A stretch of 64,000 bases of DNA from RBC038 sp041390625. GTDB taxonomy: Bacteria > Chloroflexota > Dehalococcoidia > UBA2979. The first letter of the stretch is position 1, and the number at the start of each line of letters is the position of its first letter. Made by a program: the position numbers and the translations under genes. The notes below the pieces were generated by a model. That model had not been told where the DNA came from, ran no database searches, and saw nothing but the letters and a program-made list of their open reading frames with translations. Positions 62,301 to 64,000 of the stretch are shown one piece after another. The stretch covers positions 62,001 through 126,000 of the forward strand of contig JAWKPM010000001.1 in the NCBI GenBank assembly GCA_041390625.1, written 5' to 3'.

Positions 62301-62914
62301 AGCTGCTGTGGCAGCTGGGGCTGTTCTGGGGCGGCACGCATCGCGCGTGGCTCGATGGGGCGAACCGGCGGCGGCCCGGGCGCGATCGCGAGGCGCCCTC
62401 GAGCGAGGCCTCGAAGGCTGAAGCGGCCTCGAAGCCGCGCCAGCTGCGCCTCGAGCTGCCGACGGGGCAGGACCAGGTCTCGCTGCCCGAGTTCACGCCG
62501 TACCAGCGGATGGCGGCGGACTACGAGCTGCTGTCGCTCTCGCCGGACAGCCACCCGATGCAGTTCCTGCGGCCGGGCCTCGGCGAGGGGGTGGCGTCGA
62601 GCCTGCACCTGCGTTCGATGCGCGGTGGCACCTCGGTGGAGGTGGCGGGGCTGGTGGTGTGCCGGCAACGACCGATGACGGCGCGGGGGATCATCTTCCT
62701 GCTGCTGGAGGACGAGTTCGGGATGGTGAACGTCCTAGTAAGCCGCGAGCTGTCCGAGGAATTTCGCGACTACATCCGAACGGAACCGTTCGTGCGCGTT
62801 CGAGGCGTGCTCGAGCATCGCGCGGGGGAGCAGCGGACGCTGGTGGCGGAGCACATCGATGCCGTCGTGCCGGCCGAAGTGTTCGCGACGCCGATGGGGA
62901 AGTCGTGGGGGTAG
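59342..62914 (+). CDS. dnaE2: Error-prone DNA polymerase III alpha subunit DnaE2 (ImuC)
   Basis: A 1190-residue family C polymerase. PHP domain: YVELHLHSNYSLLEGASSID, ALALTDHEG and GTGNVHYHVPERHRLQDVM. Palm: RGRGSSVASIVCYLIGLSHI and the PDIDLDFARD catalytic acids. Later: LPRTQPRSLEDLTVQVSIVR, HGAAFGLLAYQTSWLKRYHP, and the helix-hairpin-helix LVQVGAFDDFGLNRRELLWQ. A C-terminal OB-fold spans about residues 1090-1160 (SVEVAGLVVCRQRPMTARGI). It carries out mutagenic lesion bypass with imuB under LexA control. It starts 12 bases after the DUF6504-like gene. Confidence 0.93.
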   Translation: MSWFPRMPSNDHFCGPGEHGPKHAPPTAERWEAFAARRAKEIDAYVEADTPRSMAPRDPLEPIPLEVLDGTPYVELHLHSNYSLLEGASSIDELVWHAALQGHRALALTDHEGLFGAMEFARAAKEAGLRPITGLELTVVEDVLEGHERTEVRSHLTLLAETKQGYSNLCRLSSLAFGLDETSDEGKEARRLDPVLRLETLERHAEGVIVLTGCREGRLASLVADGHGHEAEHWLARLVEWFGREQVFVELQDNLVFGDRPRNRALVALADSMGVGVVGTGNVHYHVPERHRLQDVMVSIKHRKSLDESHRERRANAEFYLRSPEEQARRFEAYHPEAAANSVRIARRCAFDLTEDLGYQLPVPETESGGSPIEELGAICRGQLDERYRRSTPEEREAAAQRLDHELALIERHELAGFFLVYHRIFALAHEVANDLRGTGTARRLANIPPGRGRGSSVASIVCYLIGLSHIDPIRNKLTIGRFLNEDMRTLPDIDLDFARDIRAELIERVYDVWGKEHAALVAIFPTYRLRSAIRDVGKALGLPAPELERLAKRASPHEGIDQLPSEIARQPEFADRAEGRGWRDLATLAQELAGFPRHLSQHVGGMVISSEPLIDYVPCQPAAWPGRYLCHWDKDSVDDARMVKIDFLGLGMLSTVEETMERIVEEGRGPVDLSRIDFDDEVVFDDICRGDTVGVFQIESRAQIAMLPRTQPRSLEDLTVQVSIVRPGPIVGGAVNPYVREREKQRKLGAAYRAPLVHECVAHILEETLGVVLFQEQVVEVARAMGGFTAGQAESFRRAMSRKRSLEAMQRYESEFMLGAAARGVPAEVSRRVFDNLLGFAEFGFPKSHGAAFGLLAYQTSWLKRYHPAPFFCALFNNQPMGFYPPHVLTNDAKRHDIEVLRPDINISRARCSVEDSGGRGAVRVGLGYVRSVGEAGGRRIEAARDLGGPFRSMFDFAQRTGVSRQAAQHLVQVGAFDDFGLNRRELLWQLGLFWGGTHRAWLDGANRRRPGRDREAPSSEASKAEAASKPRQLRLELPTGQDQVSLPEFTPYQRMAADYELLSLSPDSHPMQFLRPGLGEGVASSLHLRSMRGGTSVEVAGLVVCRQRPMTARGIIFLLLEDEFGMVNVLVSRELSEEFRDYIRTEPFVRVRGVLEHRAGEQRTLVAEHIDAVVPAEVFATPMGKSWG

Positions 62915-62929
62915 CGAGCGGCCTCGAGC

Positions 62930-64000
62930 CTAGCGGGACGCCTCGACGAACCGCCGCTGGTGAGCCAGTCGAACCCGTTGATGGTCGTACTCGGTGAGGT
63001 TGCTCAGCTCGCCCGTCGCGACGGCGAGGTCCGCCTGGCGTCGGAGCGCGGCGACCGCCTCGGGACGCGGGTGGTCGTCGAGCGATCGCGTGAGCAGGTG
63101 GAGGATCTCGAGGAAGTAGATCTGGACGGTGGGCTGTCCCGCCGAGGCGACGCGAATCTCGTCGAACGCCATCTCGACCACCTCCTCGTGGGTGGGGAGC
63201 TCCGGCAGCAGGACTCGGCGCCCCTCCTCGCCCATCTCCTCGCGTGGGGGCGGGAGGCGCACGAGCATCTCCCGCACCACGGCGCCGAGATGGAACAGCG
63301 CATCCTGGGCCGTCGTCGGGTCGTTCACGCCGGGCGACAGGGCCTTCAGCGCGACATCGGCCAGCTGCCGCACGCCGTAGACGGCGTCCTGCTGCATCAC
63401 CCGCGTCTCGCCGAGGATGAGCGCCTTCAGCACCATCCGGCGCGCGGCCTCCGGGTCGTACGGCATCGGCCAGATCGTGCCGGCCTCGGTCCCCGGGACC
63501 GCGAAGCGACCGGCGACCGTCGCCATCCTCAGACAGGCACCGGGCTCGAGGCCCTTGAGGAGCGCCTGGACATCGACGTGCTGCACCCAGCCGTCGGTCT
63601 CGAACGTGACGACGAAGCCGATGCCGGTCGGGACCTCGGTGGGCTCGCCGTCGCTCTGTCCCTCGGACTCCCGCCAGTTGCCTCGGACGCTCGCGAGCGC
63701 CTCGGCGGTGACTCGCTGCAGGATCCTCGACACGTCCATCGAGTGCGCGCTGTGGCTGATGAAGGCGACGATGGAGAGGACGGACACGACGCCGAGCGCC
63801 AGCGCAACCAGGATGGAGAGGCTGGGGACGACCGCCTGGCCACTGTCCTCGAGCGGCCCGCGAACGGCACGGAGCACGACGAGGCAGTACGTGAAGGTGC
63901 CGATGACGATGCCCATGATCCGCTTGTTGAAGGGATCGCGGAACAGCCCGTGGATGACACGCGGCGAGTACTGGCTGGACGCCAACGAGATGAGCAGCAC
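62930..64000 (-). CDS. DUF2254-family membrane protein, C-terminal 356 residues
   Basis: The gene runs off the right edge, so its start is not visible. The N-terminal visible part has ISLASSQYSPRVIHGLFRDP (the family's SSQFSPR motif), two spans (IMGIVIGTFTYCLVVLRAV and VVPSLSILVALALGVVSVLSIVAF), then a soluble part with RILQRVTAEALASVR, GIGFVVTFETDGWVQHVDVQ and VYGVRQLADVALKALSPGVNDP. The family has conserved integral membrane proteins of unknown function. Full length would be about 420 residues. It converges with dnaE2, 15 bases apart. Confidence 0.85.
   Translation of the reverse strand: MLLISLASSQYSPRVIHGLFRDPFNKRIMGIVIGTFTYCLVVLRAVRGPLEDSGQAVVPSLSILVALALGVVSVLSIVAFISHSAHSMDVSRILQRVTAEALASVRGNWRESEGQSDGEPTEVPTGIGFVVTFETDGWVQHVDVQALLKGLEPGACLRMATVAGRFAVPGTEAGTIWPMPYDPEAARRMVLKALILGETRVMQQDAVYGVRQLADVALKALSPGVNDPTTAQDALFHLGAVVREMLVRLPPPREEMGEEGRRVLLPELPTHEEVVEMAFDEIRVASAGQPTVQIYFLEILHLLTRSLDDHPRPEAVAALRRQADLAVATGELSNLTEYDHQRVRLAHQRRFVEASR

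Noticed and set aside
59006..62668. 1220-codon minus-strand open frame opposite dnaE2
   Set aside because: It mirrors dnaE2 codons, is His/Arg-rich without domains, and overlaps the DnaE2 catalytic motifs on the other strand.
1..64000. CRISPR arrays, insertion sequences, prophage or toxin-antitoxin modules
   Set aside because: I looked for spaced direct repeats, transposase motifs and integrases on both strands and saw none.

Overview
This is a high-GC bacterial chromosome segment with densely packed genes on both strands, frequent GTG and TTG starts, and many 4-base GTGA stop/start overlaps. No rRNA, phage, insertion sequence or CRISPR array was seen. The gene set suggests a Chloroflexota-like (Dehalococcoidia/Tepidiforma-like) or similar monoderm-type bacterium. 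The main reasons are a type IV pilus cluster with no visible PilM/N/O/Q, separate alpha and beta subunits of an ADP-forming acyl-CoA synthetase, a CADD-type oxygenase, and a Gram-positive-style LexA box (GAAC-N4-GTTC). This assignment is an inference; no rRNA gene is present to settle it.

Layout. 0-1 kb: ADP-forming acetate-CoA ligase subunits (minus). 1.1-8.3 kb: an unknown gene whose first codons contain a near-perfect parS site, peptidyl-tRNA hydrolase (pth), a tandemly duplicated lipoprotein gene, mfd and an acetyltransferase. 8.3-17.6 kb: small membrane proteins, an amidohydrolase, tRNA-Pro(GGG), two single-domain receiver proteins, a DUF305 protein, a PaaI thioesterase, a CADD-family pABA-forming oxygenase, a CoA-disulfide-reductase-like flavoprotein, a zinc-ribbon protein and an alpha/beta hydrolase. 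17.7-27.1 kb: an MFS exporter and the type IV pilus block (pilB, pilC, three minor pilin-like genes, a large Ig-domain pilin, pilT on the opposite strand, pilD).

27-34 kb: polyphosphate island (ppx/gppA, CYTH-CHAD protein, PhoB-like regulator, ppk). 34-38.3 kb: a likely c-di-GMP neighbourhood (HDOD-GGDEF protein, cellulose-synthase-like glycosyltransferase with a PilZ tail, HDOD protein). 38.4-43.3 kb: NatAB-type ABC exporter and a P-type Ca2+-ATPase. 43.3-43.6 kb: a candidate minus-strand small RNA unit with its own promoter and terminator. 43.7-50.9 kb: a translationally coupled 2-oxoacid dehydrogenase operon (E1alpha-E1beta-E2-E3) followed by a fused CoA-transferase. 50.9-57.7 kb: an unknown protein, a double acetyltransferase, a HerA/DUF87-like ATPase with a small partner, an amidohydrolase and a membrane protein. 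57.7-62.9 kb: an SOS-type mutagenesis cassette (LexA box, imuB-like, DUF6504-like, dnaE2). 62.9-64 kb: a DUF2254 membrane protein cut by the window edge.

Across the whole window the hexamer CCTCG(A/G), often as GCCTCGAT, is strikingly common on the given strand. This holds in noncoding DNA and inside minus-strand genes, which points to a strand-polarised chromosomal motif. With the parS site, it suggests a replichore arm near the origin.
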